Below the pieces are notes generated by a model that worked only from the letters and a program-made list of their open reading frames with translations, did not search any database and had not been told where the DNA came from. A DNA stretch of 37,243 nucleotides, taken from assembly GCA_022567135.1 (NCBI GenBank), contig JADFHP010000012.1, positions 1 through 37,243 on the forward strand, given 5' to 3'. Below, one piece after another: positions 1 to 8,125 of this stretch (position 1 is its first letter; every line of letters starts with the position of its first letter). Both the position numbers and the translations under genes were made by a program. The stretch comes from Chloroflexota bacterium (GTDB taxonomy: Bacteria; Chloroflexota; Dehalococcoidia; Lucifugimonadales; Lucifugimonadaceae).

Positions 1-76
1 CTTCTCCCTCACTTGCTGCCCCTTTGCCGGGCGAAGTGTATAAATCCATCGCGATTGATGGTCTATTTTGGCTGCA

Positions 77-2818
77 TCAGGCAGCTCGAACGATTTCTTC
101 AACGCGGTCTTCTTTCGATGCCGAATTGTTTGGTTGAGCGTCGGCGCGTTCTTCGGCTCGGTCAATATTCAAATAGAACTGCATCGTGGTGCCAACACCG
201 ATCTCGCTCTCGACGGTAAGCTCTCCGCCGTGTTTTTCGATGATATTTTTCGTGATCACCAGGCCGAGGCCCGTGCCGCTAGCGGCCCTCGTCTCCTCGT
301 TCTCGGCCCTGAAGAACGGTGTGAAAAGCTTCTCCTGGTCTTCCGGTGATATACCGATTCCGTGGTCACGGACGCTGAAATAGAGCCTGCCCTCCCGCTC
401 CCACATGCTCAACTCCACGAGTGATTCCTCTGGTGAATACTTGGAGGCGTTGCTCACAAGATTCGTCAGCACCTGCGCGATGCGGTCGCGGTCGGCCTCA
501 ACATAGACGTGGCCATCAGGGCGGGAAACGCTCAGAGTCTGGCGCCGACCGTCCAGGATGGGGACGAAACTCTGAGCCAGCTCGCCCACGAGTTCCTGTG
601 CGTCGAAATTGCTTTGCTCGATGATCAGGTCGCCCGATTGGCCTCTCCCAACGTCAACGAGGTCGTTGACAAGCGAGTTGAGACTTCGGCCGTTCCGTTC
701 GATCACCTGGAGTCCCTGTATCTGCCGTTCGGCCAGATTGCCCTCCTTGTTTCGGAGAAGAATCTCCGCGAAGCCCAGGATGCTTGCCAGTGGCGTCTTC
801 AGTTCGTGGGAGACCAGTGAAAGGAACTTGCTTTTCGCTTCGTTGACACGCTGGAGTTCGTGATTGTCTGCATCCAGCCGCACCCATGCTTCCCGCTCCG
901 CGGCAAGTTGGAGCGATCTCTCGTAGTGTTGAGAGTTGGCGATGGCGGTCGCGATCTGTGCCCCAACGCGTTCCGCCAGTTCGAGATGGCGCCCAAGGTA
1001 GGCGTTCCGAGCGATCGATTTGAGGTTCATGGTGCCGATCACCTGACCCGCTGATATCAGTGGCACCGCCAGCATCGAACTCAGGCCAGCCGATCGGCTG
1101 GCGGCTCGGGCCGGATAGTCGTGATACTGCATCGAATCGGTTTCGCCGTTCAGAATAATTCCGGTCTGGTTTGCGATAACCGGTTCGAGGGGCGAGCCTT
1201 TGATCGGATGCGTATGTCCGTTGCCCCAGCCCGGCACACTGGCGCCGTGAACGAATGCATCTGTCAGCATGCCGTTCTCATGGTCGACGGTCGTGATGAC
1301 GAATCGATCGTACGAAAGGAGGAGTCGGACCTGCTGTTCGCACCGACGGAAAACATTCTCGAGGTCCAGTGTTGAGTTGACCACACGGCCCAACTCTGCG
1401 AGGGCTGTTCTTTCATGGGCCTCACGTTTTGCTGCGGCGTAAAGGCGAGAGTTCTCCAACGAGGTCGCCGCGTGGTCTGCTGCGGTCCTGAGGAATTTGA
1501 GGTCCTCTGTCGTGTAGCCCGATCCGACCAGTTTTGGGCCGACGAGGATCATCCCCGTGAGAGAACCTTTCACGGCCAGCGGTATCACCAATCTGGCGCC
1601 AGCATCGGCGTAAAGCGAACCGTCATCCGGAGCGATTCCCGTTTCTGCGTACGTCGATTCATTGGCCTCAACTGGCAACACGGAGAGTCGGAGCTCCAGC
1701 CCCGCCGCTACGGGGCCATCCTGTGCCACGCGAATCGCCGGGGACGGCGATCGGGTGTCCGCAACGGTGATGAAGTCGCGGCCGGTCCTGTCTGGCAGGA
1801 GCAGAGCGGTCCAGTCACTCTGGGAGCCCTTGCGCATCGTCTCGACCAGGCCGGCAGTCAACGCTTTCAGGTCGGCAATGTCATTCCCCATCTCGCCGAT
1901 GCGCGCAATGGCACTGAGCCGATCGACTCGCTCCCGGAAAAACAGCCTGTCGATGTAGGTCTGTACCCGTCCGACGATCGGCTGCACAAACAGGCCAGCC
2001 ATAACGACCGCGCCGAACGCGGCGATAGCGACTGCCGTCGCGCTGAGGTTTTGGGCTAGCAACCACAAGGCTCCGTAGGCGACGCCGTAGACCGCGAACA
2101 CCAGAGAGCTGATCGCGATGTAAGCGAGACCACGGCGGAGCACAAGCCGTAGCTCCATGAGCCGATAGCGAACGACCGCCCAGGTCGCGATGAAGATAAA
2201 GGCCAGATTACCCAGAACACCCATCGGGTAGATGCCGATTCCGAGAGACGGCAGAATATCTGTAGTCCCCCCGGCGACGGCAAGCAGAGCAGCCAGCCTC
2301 AGAGCGCTGAGTCTCGCCGTGTCATGCCCGGGCTCGGCGTTCCGGTGGGCGAGCGTAAGTTCGTAGATCGCCAGGATCACAGGGGGATACGCGGCCATGA
2401 GAACGAGGGGGAACGACCACCCCAGCTCCGGAGCGAATCCGTAGAAAGTCTCAGCCATGCCGGTGGCGGACTGGCCGGCCAGTGAAAGCACCGCGGAGAT
2501 GACTCCGAGGGCGTACATGACGACGAGGAGCCGGGCACGGCCTTCTTTTCGGGTATAGGCGATTACGAAGTGATAGAAGAAGATTCCGCTGAACGGTACG
2601 GCTGCGAGGGCGATCTTCTCCCACGAGAGGGCCAGGACCGCGTCGGGGAACGAATCTCTCATGCCGAAGATGCCAACGCCCCAGACGGCCATCGCGAAGA
2701 GGAACAGAACAAAGAGACGGTTACGCCGGTCTCTGGCGTCACTGAAGATCACGATGCTGGCCAGCAGCAGGCTCAGCGCGAACTGAAGAAACGGGAGGGT
2801 TATGTAGAGTCCGTTCAT
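77..2818 (-). CDS. 7TM-GAF-GAF membrane sensor histidine kinase
   Basis: Membrane-bound sensor kinase of 913 residues. Residues 1-220 are a run of hydrophobic helices resembling the histidine-kinase N-terminal 7TM domain; two more helices follow at about 232-252 and 262-282. Two GAF-like domains lie at about 315-460 and 485-635, then a short coiled coil. The HisKA phospho-acceptor is His671 in SLVSHELKTPL. The ATPase domain shows the N box (NLVSNASKYS, about 785-795), G1 (DHGIGIS, 818-824) and G2 (GTGLGL). It should autophosphorylate His671 and pass phosphate to a receiver; no receiver is fused. The start follows GGAG with good spacing, only 17 bases after the GH3-like gene, so the two are probably cotranscribed. 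The stimulus is unknown. The two double-receiver proteins at 8468-11090 are possible partners, but nothing in the sequence links them directly. Confidence 0.93.
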   Translation of the reverse strand: MNGLYITLPFLQFALSLLLASIVIFSDARDRRNRLFVLFLFAMAVWGVGIFGMRDSFPDAVLALSWEKIALAAVPFSGIFFYHFVIAYTRKEGRARLLVVMYALGVISAVLSLAGQSATGMAETFYGFAPELGWSFPLVLMAAYPPVILAIYELTLAHRNAEPGHDTARLSALRLAALLAVAGGTTDILPSLGIGIYPMGVLGNLAFIFIATWAVVRYRLMELRLVLRRGLAYIAISSLVFAVYGVAYGALWLLAQNLSATAVAIAAFGAVVMAGLFVQPIVGRVQTYIDRLFFRERVDRLSAIARIGEMGNDIADLKALTAGLVETMRKGSQSDWTALLLPDRTGRDFITVADTRSPSPAIRVAQDGPVAAGLELRLSVLPVEANESTYAETGIAPDDGSLYADAGARLVIPLAVKGSLTGMILVGPKLVGSGYTTEDLKFLRTAADHAATSLENSRLYAAAKREAHERTALAELGRVVNSTLDLENVFRRCEQQVRLLLSYDRFVITTVDHENGMLTDAFVHGASVPGWGNGHTHPIKGSPLEPVIANQTGIILNGETDSMQYHDYPARAASRSAGLSSMLAVPLISAGQVIGTMNLKSIARNAYLGRHLELAERVGAQIATAIANSQHYERSLQLAAEREAWVRLDADNHELQRVNEAKSKFLSLVSHELKTPLASILGFAEILLRNKEGNLAERQIQGLQVIERNGRSLNSLVNDLVDVGRGQSGDLIIEQSNFDAQELVGELAQSFVPILDGRRQTLSVSRPDGHVYVEADRDRIAQVLTNLVSNASKYSPEESLVELSMWEREGRLYFSVRDHGIGISPEDQEKLFTPFFRAENEETRAASGTGLGLVITKNIIEKHGGELTVESEIGVGTTMQFYLNIDRAEERADAQPNNSASKEDRVEEIVRAA

Positions 2819-2835
2819 TGTCCGCTCTCCGGCGC

Positions 2836-4449
2836 CTATGCCGCCAGCTTCTCGACTTCTCTTGCCGCGGAATTGAGATCCGCGATGACGGACGCGTCGG
2901 CGTTCATGCTCGCCGGCCTCCGGGCCGTGAGCGGAGCGCCCGCGGCCCGTTTCAGTTCGTAGTAGCGGCTGAATGAGCCAACCGGAAGCACCGTGCTACG
3001 AAGCGGCCGAATATCCAGCATCGACTCGAGGTCCCGATAGAGCGGGTCTACCCGGCGCAAGGCTTCGTGAATCCGGTCCGATATCCCGGCAAGATCAGAG
3101 TTGGCGCAGGGCTCGCCATAGATGTGCAGGATGGTCCCGTCTTCCGTGCGTTCGCTCGTCATTGCCCAGTCGGTGAAGGGCGTGTCGGCGAGCCGCAGAG
3201 CCTCCCACACGGTCTTCTCATCGATTCTCGTAAAGCCGGCAATATCTATGCGCTGGTCACTGCGACCGATAACTTCGAACCGCGTCCGATGCGTGGTGCC
3301 GACAGCCTCTGCAGGCATGAACCTGATCAAGCTGCCGGTGCGGTAGCGCACCAGTGGCATCCCGTAGAAGTTTGTGATCACGACTTCGTACCTGCCGCCC
3401 GGCTCCGCCTCCGATGGCAGCAGGGTTCTTGGGACGGAGTTGGAGGGCTGGTCGAGAGAGTCGAGATCAGCCTCCGGGATCAACTCGAAGAAGTCCGCTC
3501 TGGGATTGAACAGAATGCCCCGTCCATCGACGGGCTGCACTCCCATCACGCCTCCCTCCGTTGAGGCATAGATTTCATAAGGTTGGCTGCCCCAGTATTC
3601 GGCCACTTTGTCACGGGAGCAGCTCGTATCGAGTCCCCAGCCAACAATTCCCTTGGGGTGCCAGAGATCGCGGGGCCTGATGGGCTGCCGTTTTAACGCG
3701 CTTTTCAGCTTGGCTCGCGCGATTCGACCCAGTGCGCGGTGATTTAGATCTGATCGATTCCGGCCGGCTCCGGCGTCTGATGCGTGCCCCTCCAGCAGCT
3801 CTCCGGTTTTCAGCAAGACGCTGGTCATTGAGATGATCAGGTCGACTCTTGTCTTTAGCGCCTCTTTGAATGCGGCGGATATTCGGTCTTTGAATTCCAG
3901 CTTTTCGGCCACGATCGGGTCGAGAACGCCGGCCAGACCGAACTTCTCTTTCATCCCTGGGGCGGCGAGACCGCACAGATAGGGTCGCGGCGGCACGTTG
4001 TACATGACCACGTCACCGGCATGAACGTTCACATGGCCGGGCTCATCTGCAGCCGCGATGAGCAGGCTGGCCATGACGCTGTCTAAGAACTGCTCGAATC
4101 CGTTCCTCGTATAAGGAATCCATTTGGATTCTCCGGCGCCGTAGGTTGTATAAGCCCAGCAGTATGGCGCGGCAGGGAGCAGGCGGTCAGCACCCGGCTT
4201 CAGTACGTCTGCATAGTCTTCATACGTGCTAAGCGGGACCTTCTCCCGAAACTCTTCGACTGTCTCAATATCTGCCCTGGGGAGGAGACGTTCGGAGAGG
4301 GGGCTATTGCGGAGCAGCTGCAGTTGTTCGGCAAGCATCCAATCTTGGATAGCGGAGAACTCGTCCTGTTCCGTGTCCAGGAAGCCACAGAATCGATCCC
4401 AGTCAAGCCCCTGGTACGGTGTCCGGGTGAACAGTGTGCGCTGATGCAT
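2836..4449 (-). CDS. GH3-like acyl-adenylate-forming enzyme
   Basis: A 537-residue protein related to the GH3 family. Plant GH3 enzymes adenylate carboxylic acids such as hormones and join them to amino acids; bacterial members are mostly uncharacterised. Seen here: an N-terminal stretch typical of GH3 (FREKVPLSTYEDY, about 67-79), a nucleotide loop TTYGAGESKWIP at 101-112, YASTEGG at 294-300 (the Y-x-x-S/T-E adenylate motif), and YEVVITNFYG...VRYRTGSLIRF at 354-377. The last motif normally reads R-x-G-D, with the Asp contacting AMP ribose; here that position is Ser373. The phosphate loop is also divergent from S/T-S-G-T-T-x-G. The start follows AAGGA at a normal distance. It is the first gene of a probable two-gene unit with the sensor kinase. 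The substrate cannot be predicted, and reduced or altered adenylation is possible. Confidence 0.82.
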   Translation of the reverse strand: MHQRTLFTRTPYQGLDWDRFCGFLDTEQDEFSAIQDWMLAEQLQLLRNSPLSERLLPRADIETVEEFREKVPLSTYEDYADVLKPGADRLLPAAPYCWAYTTYGAGESKWIPYTRNGFEQFLDSVMASLLIAAADEPGHVNVHAGDVVMYNVPPRPYLCGLAAPGMKEKFGLAGVLDPIVAEKLEFKDRISAAFKEALKTRVDLIISMTSVLLKTGELLEGHASDAGAGRNRSDLNHRALGRIARAKLKSALKRQPIRPRDLWHPKGIVGWGLDTSCSRDKVAEYWGSQPYEIYASTEGGVMGVQPVDGRGILFNPRADFFELIPEADLDSLDQPSNSVPRTLLPSEAEPGGRYEVVITNFYGMPLVRYRTGSLIRFMPAEAVGTTHRTRFEVIGRSDQRIDIAGFTRIDEKTVWEALRLADTPFTDWAMTSERTEDGTILHIYGEPCANSDLAGISDRIHEALRRVDPLYRDLESMLDIRPLRSTVLPVGSFSRYYELKRAAGAPLTARRPASMNADASVIADLNSAAREVEKLAA

Positions 4450-4753
4450 TGTCCATTCCTTCTTCTAAAGGCGGCCTCACCCCCAGGCCCTGCATACCAC
4501 CGGTTCTGTCTTACTTGAATGTTCTTCGTGTAAATAGAAACGCGGTAGGCCAAAGTGGCTCGACCGAAACCCGACCTGTGGCTCAGCAGGGGTACTTTGG
4601 TACTAGGCAATGTGCGTATCGATACCCAGACCAGGTGAGCGAAAGCTCGCAACGTAGAGAGCGCTTCGCCCTGCGTTCAGGGGCATGGAAACTCACGGCG
4701 GCCGGGCGGCTTCCCGCGCTCGAGGGCAGCAAAGAACGCGACTGGCCGGGGGG
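4450..4753. other. Intergenic region, no gene recognised
   Basis: This 304-base stretch lies between the end of the thioesterase gene and the start of the GH3-like gene, both on the minus strand, so it should hold the promoter of the GH3/kinase unit. I see no convincing -10/-35 pair. A short hairpin with a GAAA tetraloop (gagc-gaaa-gctc) sits at 4637-4648. No tRNA-like cloverleaf or coding frame with a ribosome site was found. Confidence 0.5.
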
Positions 4754-5137
4754 CTAATCCTCGATGGAGATTATCGCCCTCCGGTGGCTGCCAGCCCCGA
4801 TCTGCTTATCGCCTTCGAAGGCAGCGACGCTGAGCGAGACTTTCGCGCCGTCGATCTCTGTGATCTCTGCCGTTGCCGTGACCGTGGCGCCGATGGGAGT
4901 GGGCGCGAAATGCTTCACGTCTACATGGAACCCAACGGTGGCATGAGTGCCGCCGAGATGGGGGTCGATGGCCTCGATGGCGGCCTGTTCCATGAGCATG
5001 ATCATGGCGGGCGTGGACAGGACGTCTGCTCCCGGTTTTCCGGTTCGGTTGATCGTGTGTTGCTGCTCTACCCGCTGATCGAGGCTGGCGCTCATGCCGG
5101 GTGAAAGCGCCTGTGCGGCGGCGTCTGCTGACGGCAT
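4754..5137 (-). CDS. FlK-type hotdog-fold acyl-CoA thioesterase
   Basis: A 127-residue single-domain hotdog protein resembling fluoroacetyl-CoA thioesterase FlK of Streptomyces cattleya. The FlK catalytic and substrate-gating residues Thr42, Glu50, Gly69 and His76 all occur at exactly the same residue numbers (STPAMIMLME at 41-50; VGFHVDVKH at 68-76). The C-terminal strand GAGSHRRAIISIE matches the family end (GSGTHERAVI). Such proteins hydrolyse acyl-CoA thioesters in the cytoplasm. Most bacteria carrying a FlK-like protein do not make or meet fluoroacetate, so the true substrate is open. It starts 3 bases after the fabI stop and is certainly cotranscribed with it, which suggests a role in acyl-group metabolism. 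Length is typical of the family (about 130-140). Confidence 0.85.
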   Translation of the reverse strand: MPSADAAAQALSPGMSASLDQRVEQQHTINRTGKPGADVLSTPAMIMLMEQAAIEAIDPHLGGTHATVGFHVDVKHFAPTPIGATVTATAEITEIDGAKVSLSVAAFEGDKQIGAGSHRRAIISIED

Positions 5138-5140
5138 CTG

Positions 5141-5917
5141 CTAGATCCCTATCGTCGTGTAGCCGGCATCGACGGGGATCACGGCGCCGGTGATGCCGCT
5201 GGACATGTCGCTGAGCAGGAAGAGCGCCGTATTGGCCACCTCTTCGTGCGTGACGTTGCGCTTGAGGGGGGAACGGCTTTCGAACGCATGGCGCATCGTG
5301 TTGAAGCCGGGAATAGAGCGCGCAGAGAGCGTTGCCAGCGGGCCCGCGCTGATGGCATTGACCCGCACGTTTCGCGGGCCAAACTCGTTCGCCAGCTGGC
5401 TGACTTCGTTCTCGAGCGCGGCCTTTGCCGTTCCCATGATGTTGTAGCCGGGGTAGACGCGGTTTGCCGCGTCGAACGTGAGGGCGACGACCGCTCCGCC
5501 CTCTTCGGGCATGTGTGGCACAGCGAGGCTGGTGACGGGTATGAGCGTGTACGCGCTCGCTTCGAGGGCAGTCCTGAACCCATCCCGATTCGTGGCTGAA
5601 AAGTCGCCGCCAAGGTCGTCTCTTGCAGCAAAAGCGATGCAGTGAACGACGATGTCTATCTTGCCCAGCCGGGCCGCGGCCTGGTCATAGACGTTCTTGA
5701 CCTGGGCATCGTCCGTCGCGTCGCACTCCAGGAGGAGCGGGGCGCCGAGTCCGGATATGGTCTTTTCCACCCCGGCCTTAAGGCGCTCGCCCAGATACGT
5801 GAACGCCAGCTCCGCGCCGGCGCCGGCGAGGGCGTCGGCTATGGACCACGCAATGGAGCGCTGGTTGGCCACTCCGAACACGACTCCCTTTTTTCCCGAC
5901 AGGTCGATTGGCGACAT
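5141..5917 (-). CDS. fabI: Enoyl-[acyl-carrier-protein] reductase (NADH), FabI
   Basis: A 258-residue FabI of the divergent short-chain dehydrogenase class, reducing trans-2-enoyl-ACP in the last step of each fatty-acid elongation cycle, in the cytoplasm. The FabI-specific cofactor motif GVANQRSIAWSIA is at 15-27 and the active-site Tyr158-x6-Lys165 lies in YNIMGTAK. AISAGPLATL and the tail GITGAVIPVDAGYTT are also FabI-like. The outer active-site tyrosine (Tyr146 of E. coli, LSY) is Phe148 here (LTF), as in mycobacterial InhA. It is the first gene of a two-gene unit with the FlK-like thioesterase. The start is the conserved MSPIDLSGKK; the gene diverges from the membrane protein at 6131. Confidence 0.95.
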   Translation of the reverse strand: MSPIDLSGKKGVVFGVANQRSIAWSIADALAGAGAELAFTYLGERLKAGVEKTISGLGAPLLLECDATDDAQVKNVYDQAAARLGKIDIVVHCIAFAARDDLGGDFSATNRDGFRTALEASAYTLIPVTSLAVPHMPEEGGAVVALTFDAANRVYPGYNIMGTAKAALENEVSQLANEFGPRNVRVNAISAGPLATLSARSIPGFNTMRHAFESRSPLKRNVTHEEVANTALFLLSDMSSGITGAVIPVDAGYTTIGI

Positions 5918-5976
5918 GGACGATGTGGCTTTCCTGTTGTTTTGTCGCGGGTTTGGCGACAGTGATATCAGTGCTA

Positions 5977-5991
5977 TTACGGCGGTCGTAA
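5977..5991. promoter_or_regulatory. Small dyad in the fabI upstream region
   Basis: The 213-base divergent gap between fabI and the membrane-protein gene contains the inverted repeat ttacg-gcggt-cgtaa here, and a second one, tgtcgc/gcgaca, at 5943-5961. Either could be a regulator site or the base of a 5' UTR hairpin. This is a pattern call only; no known operator consensus was matched. Confidence 0.2.
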
Positions 5992-6130
5992 CGATACCAC
6001 TGAGAGAATATATCGGACGGGAGTTTGCGCTGGTCGGGAAATCCCTGTCGCCATGCTAGACTCCCGGCGTTGCGCCCGGATCGGTACTGCCGATCCTCAC
6101 GCGCGCTCGGGCGCCGTTTCGAGAAAAAAG

Positions 6131-8125
6131 ATGCTCATACTCCTCCGCCGGATATTTGCGATCATCCTGATACCGGTATTTCTGATGCTGTTTTTGCTGA
6201 CTCTTCTCATCTGGCAGATTCTGGCAACGATCGGCGATCCCGAGGCCATCAAGGAAGAGTTGGTCAAGGCAGACATCTATAACTTCATCTATGACGACGT
6301 GATGGAGCCTCTCCTCATTGATGCACTCGAAGAGGTGGTTGCGGATCCTGGGAAGTTGCTTAACGACGACCTGATCGAACTGGAAATCAGGCCGGAGACC
6401 GACTCACCGGAGATCGTTGGGCTGCTGCGAGACTTCCTTCCGCCGGACGAGCTGCAGGCGCGTGTAGAGCACGTGATCGACGAGTTCGTGCCGTACATCA
6501 CGGGTGATACGGACGAGTTCCAGATCCAGTTGCGGCTCGGCGAGCGCGTCCGGGCGTGGCCGGAGCTGGTTGCCTCCCGGCTGGATGCGCTGGACGCCGG
6601 CGACCGGCTGTCCAGCGCCGTGCTCGGGCCAATTCTGGAAAGTTCCCTGGACGCCCTGCAGGCCGAAGGTCTGGACGTTGCTATAACCCCGCAGCGGGCG
6701 CGGGAGATTGCGCAGAGCGTGGTGCCGGGCGACTGGATTGAGACACAGTTCGTCAACGCCACCAGGGATGTCTCGGGTTGGCTCACAAGAACAGAGGATC
6801 ATTTCCAGGTTACCGTGCAGTTCGCGGACAGGATTCCGCGGGCCACACAGGCGCTGAAAGATGTTCTTGACGAGGCAAATGCCGAGCAGTTCCTGTTTCA
6901 GAGCCTGATCGAGCCTGAACTCAACAAGGCCCTCGGCTCATTTACCGCGCTTTCGCACGGGATTCTCATCTCGGACGAGGAGATCGCGGCGGCGATCGAG
7001 GAAGTCGCGCCGGTGCCGTGGATACGGGAGCAGAGAAACGGCATCATCGATTCGCTCTCGGGATACATGTCCGGAGAGACAGATCAGCTGGCTTTGTCGA
7101 TCGACCTCTCAGATCGTGGAGAAACGGCCGCCGCGGTCCTGATCGACCTCGCAGAACGGAAGCTGAGGGAGCTGGTGGACGGCACTCCGGACTGCCGGAC
7201 GATTACTGAAGGCCTTCGGGCGGCGCAGGACGTCCAGAGAGGACGGTTCCCGAGCTGCAAGCCCGCCGAGATCAACAGCGATACGATTCTCAGCGTGCTC
7301 TCGGGCCCATTCAAGACTGAGATCGAGCGACTGATCGTGACTCAGATTCCGGATTCGTTCACGTTTACGGAGAATGACCTGGCCGCCCTGATCGGCGAAA
7401 GTTCTGTCCAGAGCATCGACAATGTGCGCAAGTTCGTGGCCGATGGATTCACCTATACGGACACGGAACTGCGGGTGGATATCGCAAAGAGGAATAGTGA
7501 TTTCACTCTGGACGATCTGGACGTCGTCCGAGACCTTCTCGACGATAATCACACCTTTACAGAGACTGATTTCACCGACAGCTTTCTGAGGAACCGGCCG
7601 GACCTGCTCGACGATTTTGACAACGTGCGCGATCAGGTGGGCCGCGGGCGCAGCCTCTGGTTCCTGGTCTTCTTCGTACCGGGCCTCGTGCTGCTCATCA
7701 TCGCCTTCCTTGGAGGCCGCAACTGGAACTCCCGGCTCAAGTGGGCCATGTTCCCGGTCTTCGTGTCCGGACTCTTGATCTGGATCGCGACGTCACCGGT
7801 ATACGACGCTTATGCCCAGGATGAAATCGACATGCAAATCATACGAATAACCGGGGAAATCGAGCGCGAAGAGGCCAGGGTAGTAGTCGCCGAGGCGCTC
7901 GATCGAGGCGTCGACGTTTTGACGCGCTGGAAGAGCGAGTTTGGGAGTCGGGCCGGCTATTTTGCGATTGCCAGCGGGATCGTTCTGGCGGGCTCCATCG
8001 GAGTATCGATCTTTGGCACAGGCAACCTGCGACGGCCGCGAAGACCATCCGGCGGCGGCGGCGGGCCTGCTCCGAGTGACCCGGGTGCCGACGCTGCGTA
8101 TGAGGCGTCGCGAGAGAAAGCCTAG
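6131..8125 (+). CDS. Repeat-containing membrane protein, function unknown
   Basis: Unrecognised protein of 664 residues. The frame is open from 6053, but the ATG at 6131 is preferred: it follows a purine-rich gagaaaaaag stretch and puts a basic start (LLRRIF) right before a transmembrane helix at about 8-36. A long, acidic, presumably extracytoplasmic part follows to about residue 510. Then come three hydrophobic segments (about 513-535, 540-565 and 612-634) and a Gly/Pro-rich tail. The extracytoplasmic part holds three tandem repeats of about 95 residues and then a shorter F-T-[FYL]-[TD] repeat series. Two cysteines (in TPDCRT and PSCKP) between these regions could form a disulfide. No catalytic motif is seen. 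It stands alone, divergent from fabI. A surface or envelope role is inference. Confidence 0.85.
   Translation: MLILLRRIFAIILIPVFLMLFLLTLLIWQILATIGDPEAIKEELVKADIYNFIYDDVMEPLLIDALEEVVADPGKLLNDDLIELEIRPETDSPEIVGLLRDFLPPDELQARVEHVIDEFVPYITGDTDEFQIQLRLGERVRAWPELVASRLDALDAGDRLSSAVLGPILESSLDALQAEGLDVAITPQRAREIAQSVVPGDWIETQFVNATRDVSGWLTRTEDHFQVTVQFADRIPRATQALKDVLDEANAEQFLFQSLIEPELNKALGSFTALSHGILISDEEIAAAIEEVAPVPWIREQRNGIIDSLSGYMSGETDQLALSIDLSDRGETAAAVLIDLAERKLRELVDGTPDCRTITEGLRAAQDVQRGRFPSCKPAEINSDTILSVLSGPFKTEIERLIVTQIPDSFTFTENDLAALIGESSVQSIDNVRKFVADGFTYTDTELRVDIAKRNSDFTLDDLDVVRDLLDDNHTFTETDFTDSFLRNRPDLLDDFDNVRDQVGRGRSLWFLVFFVPGLVLLIIAFLGGRNWNSRLKWAMFPVFVSGLLIWIATSPVYDAYAQDEIDMQIIRITGEIEREEARVVVAEALDRGVDVLTRWKSEFGSRAGYFAIASGIVLAGSIGVSIFGTGNLRRPRRPSGGGGGPAPSDPGADAAYEASREKA
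6290..7180 (+). repeat. Three tandem ~95-residue protein repeats
   Basis: Within the membrane protein, three segments align without gaps around the anchors FLPPDELQ (Pro codon 6440), VVPGDWIE (6725) and VAPVPWIR (7010). The spacing is exactly 285 bases (95 codons) each time. Eighteen residues after the anchor Pro comes an aromatic (Y/W/Y), and at +24 an invariant Asp, followed by a beta-like stretch ending in [ED]R or DR (LGERV, FADRI, LSDRG). The EP-L motif (VMEPLL, VLGPIL, LIEPEL) opens each unit; the first unit has about 12 extra residues before its anchor. Confidence 0.8.
7358..7640 (+). repeat. Short FT[FY]T[ED]x[DE] protein repeats
   Basis: After the 95-residue units the same protein shows FTFTENDL (codon 7358), FTYTDTEL (7448), FTLDDL (7502) and HTFTETDF (7550). 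Each is followed by an acidic helix; three of these helices contain a VR pair (NVRKF, VVRDL, NVRDQ). Spacing is 30, 18 and 16 residues, so the first, second and fourth form a 30-34 residue rhythm with a partial copy inside. This looks like a stalk-like repeat just before the membrane. Confidence 0.6.

Noticed and set aside
46-61. Hairpin ccatc-gcgatt-gatgg downstream of the sensor kinase
   Set aside because: Only a 5-bp stem with a weak AT-rich follow-up; not enough to call a terminator.
1415-2059. Long open frames on the plus strand opposite the sensor kinase
   Set aside because: They are shadows of a clear kinase gene, Arg/Gly-rich with no motif or ribosome site.
4560-4660. Possible tRNA or structured RNA upstream of the GH3-like gene
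   Set aside because: No acceptor stem or T-loop pattern can be closed; only a short GAAA hairpin is present.
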